This document shows, in pieces, positions 10,627 to 20,226 of a stretch of DNA of 64,000 bases (the stretch's first letter is position 1; each line of letters begins with the position of its first letter). Both the position numbers and the translations under genes were made by a program. The DNA is taken from NCBI GenBank assembly GCA_963691655.1, contig OY829328.1, positions 78,868,400 through 78,932,399 on the forward strand, given 5' to 3'. Origin of the DNA: Toxonevra muliebris. Lineage: Eukaryota; Arthropoda; Insecta; Diptera; Pallopteridae. The notes beneath the pieces were generated by a model that searched no databases, had not been told where the DNA came from, and worked only from the letters and a program-made list of their open reading frames with translations.

Positions 10627-11868
10627 AGGAGTGAGATTGAAAAAATCTTAACACACGTTTTACCTAATAATTTTTTTTGGGTGTAAAATTTAAAAATTTC
10701 TTTGATCTAGTTATCTTTGAAAAATATGTCAGTTGTTATTTTTAATGGCAAACATATTGATTCATTGCGAGTTTGATCAAAATGAGTGAAGAAAAAGAAG
10801 TACGTCTTAAAATTATTAAAAATTTTCAAAAAAATCCAAATTGGTCTTACAAAAAATTGGTCAAAGAATTGAAGGTCTGCCGTCAAACTGTTTCCGATGT
10901 TATTAAACAGTTTCAGGAGAATTTGACCATCGATAGGAAACCTGGTTCGGGAAGAAAACAAGGACCACATGATATTGGGAAAGCCAAGAAAATAGAAAGC
11001 ATATTGAAAAGATCTCCAAACACATCTGGTAGAAAAGCTGCCCGGTTAGCCCAGTGCTCTGACTATTTGGTGCGAATGCGAAAAGTTAAAGCCAATGCAG
11101 GTTTCAAAACATACAAAGTCCAAAAAGTTCCAGACAGGAATGCTGCAAAAAATTTAGACGCCAAAAGTAGGGCTCGGAAATTAAAATCCAATTTCATACA
11201 AAAATATTCATGTTGTTTAATGGACGACGAAACGTATGTACTGGCAGATTTTACGCAGCTTCCGGGTCAAAATTTTTATGTTGCTGATGCTCGAGGAAAT
11301 ATCGAAGAACAATTTAGAATCCAAAAGCAGACAAAATTTCCTAAAAAATTCCTGGTATGGCAAGCTACATGCAGTTGCGGCAAAAGAACCCAAAAGAATA
11401 CCGAAATATACATCAAAGAATATTTGAAAAAAAGACTTCTTCCTTTCATAAAAGAGCACAATGTGTTCACATATTTTTGGCCCAATTTGGCATCATGTCA
11501 CTACGGCAAGAAAGCGCTGGAGTGGTACCAAAGTAATAACATAGTTTTTGCACCAAGAGAGGCCAATCTCAATCCTCCAAATTATCCGGAACTAAGACCA
11601 GTGGAGAGATATTGGGCTCTTGTGAAAAGAAACTTAGAGAGCACAAAAAAAGGTGTCCCAAAATATCGAAGATTTTAAAAGGAGATGAGCAAACTGTTCC
11701 AAAAAGGTGTCTGAAACAACTTTGATAGATAGTCTCTAATGGAAGGCTTACCAAAAAAGGTCCACGAGTTCATAAACAGTGGTTAGAACTATAAAAGTTA
11801 TATTTTTCTGTAATTTGAAAAATATTATCAATTAAATAAAAACAAAAATCAAAACCCTAAGATTAACC
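10627..11868 (+). mobile_element. DD37E (ITmD37E-like) element, family 2 copy a
   Basis: Begins AGGAGTGAGATTGAAAAAAT next to TA (10625-10626). The same left end is seen in copy c (complement, ending at 57020), and the matching right end (…CGATCTTACTCCT then TA) is seen in copy b at 44873. Copy a follows copy b until about 11868, where its right end is lost and unrelated sequence with a GGTTAGGTT motif begins. It encodes a nearly full-length transposase. Confidence 0.85.
10782..11714 (+). pseudogene. DD37E transposase, family 2 copy a (second catalytic D to N)
   Basis: Mariner/Tc1-type transposase of about 300 residues, the usual size. The ATG at 10782 (MSEEKEVRLK) is chosen because copy c starts at the same place. 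Helix-turn-helix segments lie at about residues 10-45 (KNPNWSYKKLVKELKVCRQ) and 65-100. The first catalytic Asp is in CCLMDDETYV, and the third catalytic residue, Glu, is in PELRPVERYW. The second motif reads FWPNLASCHY, where copy b has FWPDLASCHY, so a G-to-A change has replaced the catalytic Asp. A two-residue insertion (ANLNPPN against ANPPN), another near 11068, and an extra T at about 11677 that causes an early stop are further damage. The reading frame is otherwise open. Confidence 0.88.
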
Positions 11869-11954
11869 GTTTAGGTTAGGTTGGTCACATCTTATACGAA
11901 AAAACTAGTAGACATTAACTTGTTATAAAAATTATTATTTTTTAAACAAAAACA
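11869..11954. other. Junction sequence between DD37E copy a and a SINE
   Basis: Starts with a GGTTAGGTT motif and replaces the expected right end of the DD37E element. It is followed by AT-rich DNA ending TTTAAACAAAAACA, part of which recurs after the SINE (12270-12280) as a possible target duplication. Confidence 0.4.
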
Positions 11955-12270
11955 GACGACCTCGATAGCCTATTGGATAGTGCACTAGACTTTCATCTGG
12001 GAGGTTCGGGTTCGACTCCCGTCTTCGTCTGGTGGTTAATTTTCATAACTTTCTTATATTCACTATCAATATGAAGTGTATGAGAATTATAAGATAGTGT
12101 ACAAGTGCACACCTTGGTTGGTAATGGCAAAACCACCAAGCCGATAAAAAAAATTGCCACACCGCCGTTCGGAATCGGCGTTAAACTGTAGGTCCAACTA
12201 TGTGGTATCACAATGGGCCGTTCAGGCCTAAGTGTGTCTCTCGACAGCCACTCCAGCCTAACCTAACCTA
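11955..12270 (+). repeat. SINE-1 (tRNA-derived), copy 1
   Basis: A short retroposon of about 316 bp. The head resembles a tRNA gene, with an A-box-like TAGTGCACTAGAC region and a B-box GGTTCGACTCC near 12005-12015, the internal polymerase III promoter. The core runs through GGTAATGGCAAAACC to CGCCGTTCGGAATCGGCG and CTGTAGGTCC (12119-12195). The tail TGTGGTATCACAATG…GCCACTCC ends in CCTAACCTAA repeats and resembles the 3' end of the LINE at 61818-63067. Other copies are at 17038, 24384, 31562 (complement) and 58374. Confidence 0.88.
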
Positions 12271-12429
12271 AACAAAAAAAGAAATTCACACATCAATTGA
12301 AAGGTTATAATAGTAACTTTAAGAAAAATAAAAACTTTATTTATTTGGTTGGTGCGTATGCGAAAGATCGCAACTTAACTTAACTCCAGCCATTAAACGT
12401 GGCACATCACTTCGGGAAAACCAAAACTA
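12271..12429. other. Short spacer
   Basis: AT-rich sequence between the SINE and the A-rich array. No feature seen. Confidence 0.4.
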
Positions 12430-13440
12430 AACTAAAAATTCGAGGCTAAACGCAGACAAAAAAGAGTCCAAACTCAGACCAAAAATTTAACCGATATTCA
12501 AACCAAAACTTAGATCAAAAGAAGACAAAAAGTGAACAAAAATTAAACTTAAATTTGAACCTGAAATCAAACCAAAAGAAAACTAAATTCAAATCGTAAA
12601 TTAAACAAAAATTCAGAACAACAATTACATTAAATTTCAGACCAAAGTTCGATCTAAATTCAATTCAAAAAAATAAAAGAGTAAAACTTAGATAAAAACT
12701 CAAAGTTAAACTCTAAAGAAATTTAGACCAAAAATCAACCCAAAAGTTAAATTTAAATCAGACTTAACTATCATCTCTATATTCAGAATCCCTTATATTC
12801 GAAATTCAGACCACAACTTTGATCAAAAGAAGACCGAATCCAGACCATAAAGAGCCCAAAAATCATATGAAAATTCGATATAAAACGCATATAAAAAAGA
12901 AGCCAAACTCGGACCAAGAGAAAGGCAAAAATCAAATCAAAATCCAGACCAAAAACAAACCAAAACTCATTGAAACTCTGACCAAAAGTCAGTCCAAAGC
13001 TAAAACCTAATTCAGATCAAAATTCAAATACAAATTAAACGAAAAATTTAGAGAAAAATAGACCAAAGGAATATCAAAGCTCAACTGGAAATTTAGGGGC
13101 AAAACGAGGATCAAAAAGAAACCAAACTCAGGCCAATATAAAACCAAAAATCAAACGAAAAACAAACAAAAACTCAACAAAACTCGGACTAAAAATCAGT
13201 TCAAAATTTAGATAAAAAATTGAAACCGAAATTCAAAAAACTAGAACAAAAGAAAACCAACACCAAAACACGAAAGTTCTGAATAAAGCTCGGATCAAAA
13301 AAAGTTCAAAATTTAAACCAAAATTCTATTTAAAATTCATACCAAAAATAAGGCCTGAAATTTGAAAATTTGAAAAATCAGTCAAAACACAACAAAAATC
13401 ATTAACAAGCTCTTCAAAAGTAGTATATCCCTAAATTGAT
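12430..13440. repeat. Degenerate A-rich array (ACCAAAATTCAGA-type), block 1
   Basis: About 1 kb built almost wholly from short, diverged units such as gaccaaaaatca, aaccaaaattcag and acaaaaactcaga, in one orientation (A-rich on the plus strand). Lysine-, asparagine- and glutamine-rich reading frames here are by-products. The same sequence family makes block 2 (29650-31374 plus 31821-31895) and, in reverse, block 3 (38940-40640). Confidence 0.8.
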
Positions 13441-13694
13441 CCAGAAATTTCAGTTTTAATGTAGTCCAAGTTTTGATAATTCCATTTTTTAATTACAAAA
13501 ATATAAAACTGCACTTTTTGCAGTATTTATGAGAGAAACGATTTGTGAGACCTGAGTATTTATTGAGTACCCATTTATGAGAGAAGTTGCTATTTGAATT
13601 CTGTTATATTTAATGAATAGAGCTATTTGGTAAAAATTATCTTGCACGAGTCTAATAAGTTATTGTGGTATTGCTTAGACAGTTAGTTTGATTG
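13441..13694. other. AT-rich spacer
   Basis: No gene or repeat recognised between the A-rich array and the minisatellite. Confidence 0.4.
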
Positions 13695-13985
13695 AATGTG
13701 CCAACAACTTCCAATCCCAATTGACTCCAAGTGACTTCAATTGACTCTTAATTGCTTCAAGTGACTCCAATTTGTTTTGAAGTAAATTCACTCCAAAAGA
13801 CTACAAGTGACTCCAATTGACTTCAAATTCCAATTGACTTCAAATTCCAATTGACTTCAAATTCCAATTGACTTCAAATTTAAATTGACTTCAAGTGACT
13901 GCATGTGACTTCAAGTGACTTCAAGGGAATTTTAGTGACTTCAATTGACTTCAAGGGGCTCCCAGTGAATTCAAAGCAGTCATGA
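13695..13985. repeat. Minisatellite of TTGACTTCAA-type units
   Basis: Imperfect tandem repeats of about 10 and 17 bp (TTGACTTCAA and TTGACTTCAAATTCCAA types). The clearest part is at 13815-13890, with several near-identical 17-bp units. No coding role is visible. Confidence 0.8.
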
Positions 13986-15800
13986 TTTTGGAGTCATAAG
14001 ATTTGCATTCCCATGATTTCGATTTCCCACGATGACTCAAAAAAACACTTCTAACTGCATTTTTTATTATGGAGTTAAATATGTTATTCAATAACTGCAA
14101 TCATGAATTGTCGGTTATTAGCTGTGACTTCAAAGTATTGCAATAAAATTGAATGCATTCTTTTACAGCTCTGCCGCTGCATTTTTCACGTACGCATAAG
14201 AGACTTAAAACTCAGGAACTAAGTAAGTCTCCTTCTTCTCACCACCATTTCACGCTAATACAAACTGTTCAACAATAATAATAAAATTTCAAAATATAAA
14301 CACAAATCTGTTAAGTACACAAAAATATCAAAAAAAAAAAAATCGCAAAGGACATGTTGACATTTCTGTTGTCATGTGCGAAAGTGCGACACCAAAATAC
14401 AAACACCAGAAAGAACAACATTTTTTCAGTGGTTTCTTGACTTTGATGTCAAGCTACAACTACTTAAATTTGCCCAAAACCCACAAGCAAAAATTGTTTT
14501 TCTTCTGTTTGCAAAAACTACAACAAACAGGATAAGGGGAAGGGGCCCATCTGCAAAAAAAAAAAGGAAAAAGGGTCGCAAATTTTTTTTTTATTTTTTT
14601 TTTTTGCAATGGTTTCGCACACGCATTTCACTTTCTACACACTTTCACCGCATGTCAACACCCCCGCCCTACCCTCCCCCTCCCCCCAACTTGTACCGCC
14701 GCTTTACATCTTCAGGGCGGCTGCTGAAAAGATTTCCTGATTTCGTTTAGAGAGTGTCGTGAAAAAATGAAAATATTTTTATTGGAATTTTATTTTATTT
14801 CATTGGATTTTGATGGTTTCATTGTGTATGTATGTGGCAGTTTATTTGCCCTTACTTTTCCGCTGCCAGCCATTCCCAAACAGCAACAGCATATGAGGAA
14901 GTGGAAGAGGAAGTAGAAGTCAAATTCAAAATCAGCCACTTTTACAGCAGAATGACTCGCTGCTGCTGCTTTGCCAAACGATGCAAGCAAAATGTGAATG
15001 CAAATTTTCTTATAATAGTAAGTAGCAGTAATTTTATTGATGCTTTGTTGTTATTGTTGTTGCTCGAATATTTTGCGACAACATGAACATTTTTGTTTTT
15101 TTTTTTCTTTTTTTGGCAAATGTTGTTATTGCTAGCTGACTACATGCTGCAGCAGCACATTGTTTTTCTTTTACTTCATAGCATTGTTGGTGTTTAATAT
15201 GGGTATAAAAATAATAGAGAATCTCTTTTACCTCCCTCCGAACATTTTTATGTATTGCTATTCGACTTTGACAGTTGCTGCTAATGGAGTCAATTGCTGT
15301 CATTTATCTTGTTTTTTTTTGGTTTTTGGGAGTTGTTGTTTGTACACGCGTCTCCATGTCTCGCATCTTATTTGCAAAATTTGATTCGTTTAGCGCATAT
15401 TTTTGGCTTGTAAATCATGAAGGAGTAGGGTGGATGCAGCTTTTGAGAGAGGTGGGAGTTTGTGGAATATTTCGGCTTGGGATTATATGGAATTTTTTGG
15501 CTTCCGATTTTTACTATTTGTAGATTTGATTAGGCAGAAATTGATGACCTCTAGATGCATAAATAGATGTATAGATAAAACAGGTGATCTTGATGTTCTC
15601 AGGTCTCTGCTGTTGCGATATCTTCCGAGGGAAGAAGTTATTTTATACTTCCTTTATGAATTCATTTTCACTTGTGAGAAAATTGACAATCTCTTTTGGG
15701 GGCACTGTCCATCATGCCATGTGGTTGTAGAATGGGATTTTGAACTTCGTAGTGGCATAGGATAAAAATACTTAAATTCTCAAAACGTTTCATCCCAACA
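13986..15800. other. Non-coding stretch
   Basis: About 1.8 kb with long T and A runs (14326-14341, 14585-14605, 15094-15110) and a C-rich patch at 14661-14690. A 111-codon frame at 15430-15765 shows no domain I recognise. I do not support a gene here. Confidence 0.5.
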
Positions 15801-15806
15801 ACTGAC

Positions 15807-16110
15807 AGGCTGAGAGGAAAAGCGGGCTAAAATTTATATGAGAGCAAAAGTGAAATAATTTAGAGTGTCAGTACAAAAATGGCATAAGTAATACGATTTA
15901 AAGTGAAAATGAAACGCCTTAAAAGTAAGAACAAAAATGGTATAAAAATTCTTTCAGAGCAAGAACAGCATAATTTTTTATTCCGTTTTCGCTCTGAACA
16001 TATTCCGTTTCACTTTTGCTCTCAACATATTTTGTTTTGCTTTTGCTCTTAAATAAAATTATTCCACTTTTTTCTGAACGTAGAAGTTATACCACTTTTC
16101 TTCTCAGCGT
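15807..16110. mobile_element. AGGCTGAGAGG MITE, copy 1
   Basis: About 304 bp with inverted ends: AGGCTGAGAGGAAAA on the left and a slightly diverged complement (TTTTCTTCTCAGCGT) on the right. The interior repeats agagcaaaagtgaaa and its complement, so the unit can fold on itself. No coding capacity. Copies 2 and 3 are at 27461-27711 and 27761-28037, in the opposite orientation. Confidence 0.75.
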
Positions 16111-16384
16111 CTCAACTAGGGAACTTATCTACTAAGGATGGGAATTGGCTTATATATATAATAACAATAATAATGCACGAAATTTTCTAACGGTTTTATA
16201 GTATAGTAATTTATCTATCGGTTAACCCTCTTAAAACTGGTGATATTCTTTTCACCAGGAGAAGGAAAATTGATGGTCTTGTTTTAACAGTACTCAGAGG
16301 AATCACTATTCAGCTATCCCAAGAAGTGAAATACAACCATGATCAAAAAGTTCCCGGAATTTATTTAGAAAATTAAAAATACAA
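16111..16384. other. AT-rich spacer
   Basis: No gene seen. The last part (16343-16360, AAAAAGTTCCCGGAATTT) may be the end of the adjacent mariner relic. Confidence 0.4.
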
Positions 16385-16612
16385 GTTTATTCATCTAAAT
16401 CTATATTGTCCCCTTCAAAGTAATCCCCATCGACTGCAACACACTTATGCCAGCGCTTGATCCGATCCTCGAAACATTTTTTATATTCGGTTTTCGGTAT
16501 GTCCATCAGTGCTTCCTGCGATTTTTCCATTACTTCCTCTCGGCTGCTGCTGAAACGCGTTCCCCGTAATGGTTTTTTAATGGTATGAAAGTAGCCAGCA
16601 GGAGTGCTTTTT
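16385..16612 (-). pseudogene. mariner transposase relic, C-terminal end
   Basis: On the complement strand the last 75 or so residues of a mariner-like transposase can be read. They include the tail signature KCFEDRIKRWHKCVAVDGDY followed by FEGD and a stop at 16387. This WHKC…GDYFEGD ending is common among mariner transposases. All catalytic domains upstream are missing; a poly-T run (16607-16625) marks the break. It is a different mariner from those at 26.5 and 50 kb. Confidence 0.8.
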
Positions 16613-16639
16613 TTTTTTTTTTTTTGGAACAGACAAAAG

Positions 16640-17037
16640 AAGTATTCAGACAAGTTTTACATCCATTGTACTATATCCTGTGTTCCCTTTTGCTATTCTT
16701 TAAATCTACCAGATTTATTAAGAAATCTTAGTGCAGATCCTGAGGTGTTAGAGAGCTCAGGTGTTCGTCTCCCAACACTCCAGTACCAAATATGCTTACT
16801 CTGATCTGGCAAAAAGCGGGGCAGACACTAAGAAAATGATCCGCCGTCTCTTCACATTCTTCCTCCAAACCACAGGAAGCACAGAAGGCACTAGCTCCCA
16901 GACCAATCATATGCAAATGTTTGGCCCAAGAGAAATGACCTGTATATAATCCCACCAGCTGCCATTGTCCATCATTTCAGGAACGACTATTCCGAACTCT
17001 CGGGGCAAGATTTTTTGACAGACTAACAGACTTAGCT
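16640..17037 (-). pseudogene. LINE relic, C-terminal zinc-finger region
   Basis: The complement strand reads LVGLYTGHFSWAKHLHMIG and then FCASCGLEEECEETADHFLS with a following VCPAF (about 16790-16960). This is the C-terminal zinc finger (C-x2-C, H, C) found after RNase H in R1/I/LOA-like non-LTR retrotransposons. RT and RNase H are absent. Its coding direction starts close to the SINE inserted at 17038, which may have split it. Confidence 0.8.
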
Positions 17038-17349
17038 GACGACCTCAATAGTCTAGTGGGTAGTGCACTAAACTTTCATCTGGGAGGTTCGGGTTCGATT
17101 CCCGTCTTCGTCTGGTGGTTAATTTTCAAAAAACTTCTAATATTCACTATCAATATGAAGTGTATGAAAATTATAGGAGATTGTACAAGTACACACCTTG
17201 GTTGGTAATGGCAAAACAACCAAGCCGATAAAAAAATTGCCGCACCGCCGTTCGGAATCGGCGTTAAACTGAAGGTCCAACTATGTGGTATCACAATGGG
17301 TCGTTCAGGTGTAAGTGTGTCTCTCGACAGCCACTCCAACCTAATCTAA
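17038..17349 (+). repeat. SINE-1, copy 2
   Basis: Same head, core and tail as copy 1, with a B-box GGTTCGATTCC near 17092-17102. Its tail decays into CCAACCTAATCTAA. The flanks AGACTTAGCTGA (before) and AGACATAGTTGA (after) agree at 10 of 12 positions and look like an aged target duplication. Confidence 0.87.
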
Positions 17350-17719
17350 TAGACATAGTTGATGCACAGATTTCAGATCTACGCAGCTTTCTCGTCGAGA
17401 CTTCGGATCCGCAGGGAACCGAGCAGATAGGGAAGGCCTCCCCAAACACAGGTGTAGAGCCTCACAATAGGCCTTACAGAATCTCCAAGTGGTAGTGCGT
17501 AGCTCACACTCCTTCTTTAAACTAACCTAGCCTGCGTTAAGAGACAGCGCGAACTCTGAAACAAGCTCAACTGAAACCAGCACCACCAACTTCTTGGTTA
17601 CGGGCCTTGAGCCTAGTCCGAACTCCGAGACTAGCTAAGATTTTAACGGAAAGAAAGAAAATGTAGCATTAACTGATGAACACGCTCAGTTGGATTTTAC
17701 TTCACCTACTAGGATAACT
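17350..17719. other. Unassigned, possibly LINE 3' debris
   Basis: Less AT-rich than its surroundings. It contains CTCACAATAGGCC and ends near 17530 with AAACTAACCTAGCC, resembling a LINE 3' tail, but I cannot read protein from it. No gene is supported. Confidence 0.35.
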
Positions 17720-18022
17720 GGTCGCCGTAGCCAAGTGATTAATTTGTTGGATTGCTACGCAGAGGTGCACAGAGGTTCAAATCACGGTATATAAATAAAT
17801 AAAAAAAAATTTGCCCACACGGCACCACTTCTTGGCTGACAATGGCAAACCTTCATGACTAAAAAATGCCTATGGAAAGCTTTTCACTTCGCCGTTCGGA
17901 TTTGGCATAAAGCTGTAGGTCCTTTCCATTCATGTATGAAAATAACTCGCACAACACGAACGAATGCGAAAAGCTCGACCTAGGCCCTCTAAGGGCTGTT
18001 GTCTTATAATAGTAGTAGTAGT
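17720..18022 (+). repeat. SINE-2 (tRNA-derived, shares core with SINE-1)
   Basis: The head GGTCGCCGTAGCCAAGTGAT with a B-box-like GGTTCAAATCA (17773-17783) suggests another tRNA origin. The central part (AATGGCAAACC, then TCGCCGTTCGGATTTGGC and GCTGTAGGTCC, about 17842-17922) closely resembles the SINE-1 core. The tail (CTCTAAGGGCTGTTGTCTTA followed by a TAG run) is unlike SINE-1. Confidence 0.8.
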
Positions 18023-19100
18023 ACTAACGTAAGTGTAGGTAATTCGAATCGATTTTTGCAAGCGAAACTTTGAGCGCTAAAAATAAGGATTACAGATTTA
18101 CGAAAAAAAATGTTATAAAACAAAATTAAAGTATATTTTTTTCCTCTTTTAAAGTTAACTACCAAAAAAAAAAAAAAAAAAACAAAACATACCTTTTTTT
18201 TTTAATAGTTGTTTAGTTAATATCACTTTGAAAAAAATTGATTGCATGTAATTCGGATCAGCAAAATTTATAGCAAATTATCTTTAATTTAAGATTTATT
18301 TAGATGCAAAAAATAAATTTGGTGTTTAAGGAAAATATATATATAAAACAAATTTATGTATGTATGCGTAAATACATACACACACATACATACAAATTGT
18401 TGTCCAAATCTATGTATTTTCCTTATGTAATCATATACCGTTTGTCCGATCTTAGTGAATTTTGATGTAGAGATGCATTTGTGTGTATGTCAAGTTGTGG
18501 GCTATAACATTCGACCGTATCTCTAAAGTGGGCGTGGCATTTTTGCAAAAATCGAATATCATAGCGAGCTAAATTAATAAAATTTGATATGGAAACTAAC
18601 TTATTCCACACCGGACTATTTCTCAATTATGGGTCTACTCATGGGCGCATCAAAATTAGGGGTAGAGGCTGTGGCTGGGTGATAGATGCGAATATATTAA
18701 AACCAAAATTATGGGACTGTGCAATCTTACGTAGGATCAATAGCGTATCTAAGGGGGGCGGGGGAAAGGGGAAAAGATTTGGGGTTCAATACCACTGACC
18801 TCCCTCTCAACTTCCCCTTAACCTCCCACAACTCCACCCTAACCACCCCCCCCCCCCCCCAACGCCTCCCTAACTCCCCCCCTTCCTTACTGATAAGAAT
18901 TTCATATATTTGATCGTTGGCCACAAATAAAAAAAATAATTTAAAAGGGATGAACAAATATTAACCCCCTTAAGGTAAATCGCTGGATCCGCTAGTCGGT
19001 GGCCACGGCCGTGTGCTGATGAACAATGAAATATATAAAAAATCATTTCTTCGAATCATTCTAAGAAATTTCTGAATTAAAATGAGAATGTGGTCTGGAA
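18023..19100. other. Non-coding stretch with G- and C-runs
   Basis: No gene supported. Contains the motif GTAATTCGAATCGATTTTTG (18039-18058) and GTAATTCGGATC (near 18249), which recur near 20980 and 21040. Also holds A-runs, a (CATACA)-type stretch near 18375-18395, and G-run/C-run patches at 18750-18780 and 18843-18882 like those beside the hAT-like elements. Confidence 0.5.
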
Positions 19101-19420
19101 TAAAAAAATAATTTAAATAAAAAATATTTTTAATATACCACGTTTAAAACAACAAACGTGGTTCGCATGCAATACGAAATTGATGGATGAATAGTTCACC
19201 GAAATGGCTAGCAATTTTATCTCTATCCATATGCGTCCCACGTTTTTCGTTTTAAATCATACAAGTATTTTCGTCCTACTAAAATTCACAGTTACAAATT
19301 TTCAAGACAATCTGTATGGGATAAGGAATCTATATGTGAGAAATTATTTTATACTTTTTAGTCCATTTTAAAAACGTGGTATATTAAAAATATTTTTTAT
19401 TTAAATTATTATTTTTTAAT
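19101..19420. mobile_element. Foldback MITE with about 50-bp inverted repeats
   Basis: The left arm (19101-19150) includes AAAAATATTTTTAATATACC followed by ACGTTT. The right arm (19366-19420) carries the complement (AAACGTGGTATATTAAAAAT, and so on). The arms match over about 50 bases with few differences and enclose about 215 non-coding bases. No transposase. The target duplication is uncertain because the flanks are AT-rich. Confidence 0.75.
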
Positions 19421-19803
19421 TTATAATTTTGTGTGTGTGAAATTTTGCAATCGATTTTAAGGAAAGACCAGAGCTGTAAAAGAATGCATTCAATTTAATG
19501 GAAGTCATCGCATTTTGATTTCAGGAAATCAGTAGAAAAAGATTTAAAAGTTCTTATATAAAATTCATAAAATCAAAACAAAACGTTTACATATTTGTAT
19601 ATAAAGAATATATAAATACTGTAAATGTTGAAAGTTATTTGCTAAAAGAAATGTTAAATATTTATTTCATCAAACACGTCAAACTCGTCCATTCATACAT
19701 TTTTGTCTGCTGGATGTGTTGACAACCGTCGCTGTCACACCATCGGTTTCTACGATTTTTTGTTTCGATTCCAGCAAGAGCAAATTGCGATCTCTTTACA
19801 ATC
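19421..19803. other. AT-rich spacer
   Basis: No gene or repeat recognised between the foldback MITE and DD37D copy B. Confidence 0.4.
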
Positions 19804-19805
19804 TA

Positions 19806-20226
19806 CAGGGTGACAATTGTAAAGTGACGCAAGTTTAATACTCTGCAGCAAGCTTTGCCATTTACCGTTACTTTAATTTAAAAAGCAAATTCATTCATCA
19901 TTGGCTTTTAATTTCATTTGAATTTTTGGACAAGGAAAATATTCGTCGTGAAATTATGAAATATCATTTGGCAAATTATAGTAGCCGTCAAATTGCAAAG
20001 GCTTTAAATTTGTCAAGTCGTACGGTAGACCGAGCTATTATTCGATATAATGAAACTGGGGGTTTTGGAGATAGAGACCGGGGAAAATTTTCAACAGTTG
20101 CCACTACTGGTTTAACAGAAAAGATTCGTAAACGAATCAAGCGAAATCCAAGGCGCTCAATGAGAAAAATCGCTAAGGAAGTGGGAGTAAACCGTGAAAC
20201 AGTGCGAATCATTGCAAAATCAAAGC
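19806..20226 (+). mobile_element. DD37D element, copy B (3'-truncated)
   Basis: Starts with the family's left end CAGGGTGACAATTG after TA (19804-19805) and follows copy A closely. About 33 bases around the start codon are missing, so the ATG is lost and the frame runs straight from untranslated leader into DKENIRREI. It covers only the N-terminal DNA-binding half of the transposase, through RETVRIIAKSK, and stops matching at about 20226, where unrelated sequence begins. There is no right end. Confidence 0.88.

Noticed and set aside
11969..12040. Possible tRNA gene (A- and B-box)
   Set aside because: The same segment recurs in five places with a long common 3' extension and poor cloverleaf ends, so it is a SINE head, not a tRNA gene.
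15430..15765. 111-codon plus-strand frame
   Set aside because: No recognisable domain, no splice signals in suitable places, and composition like the surrounding non-coding DNA.
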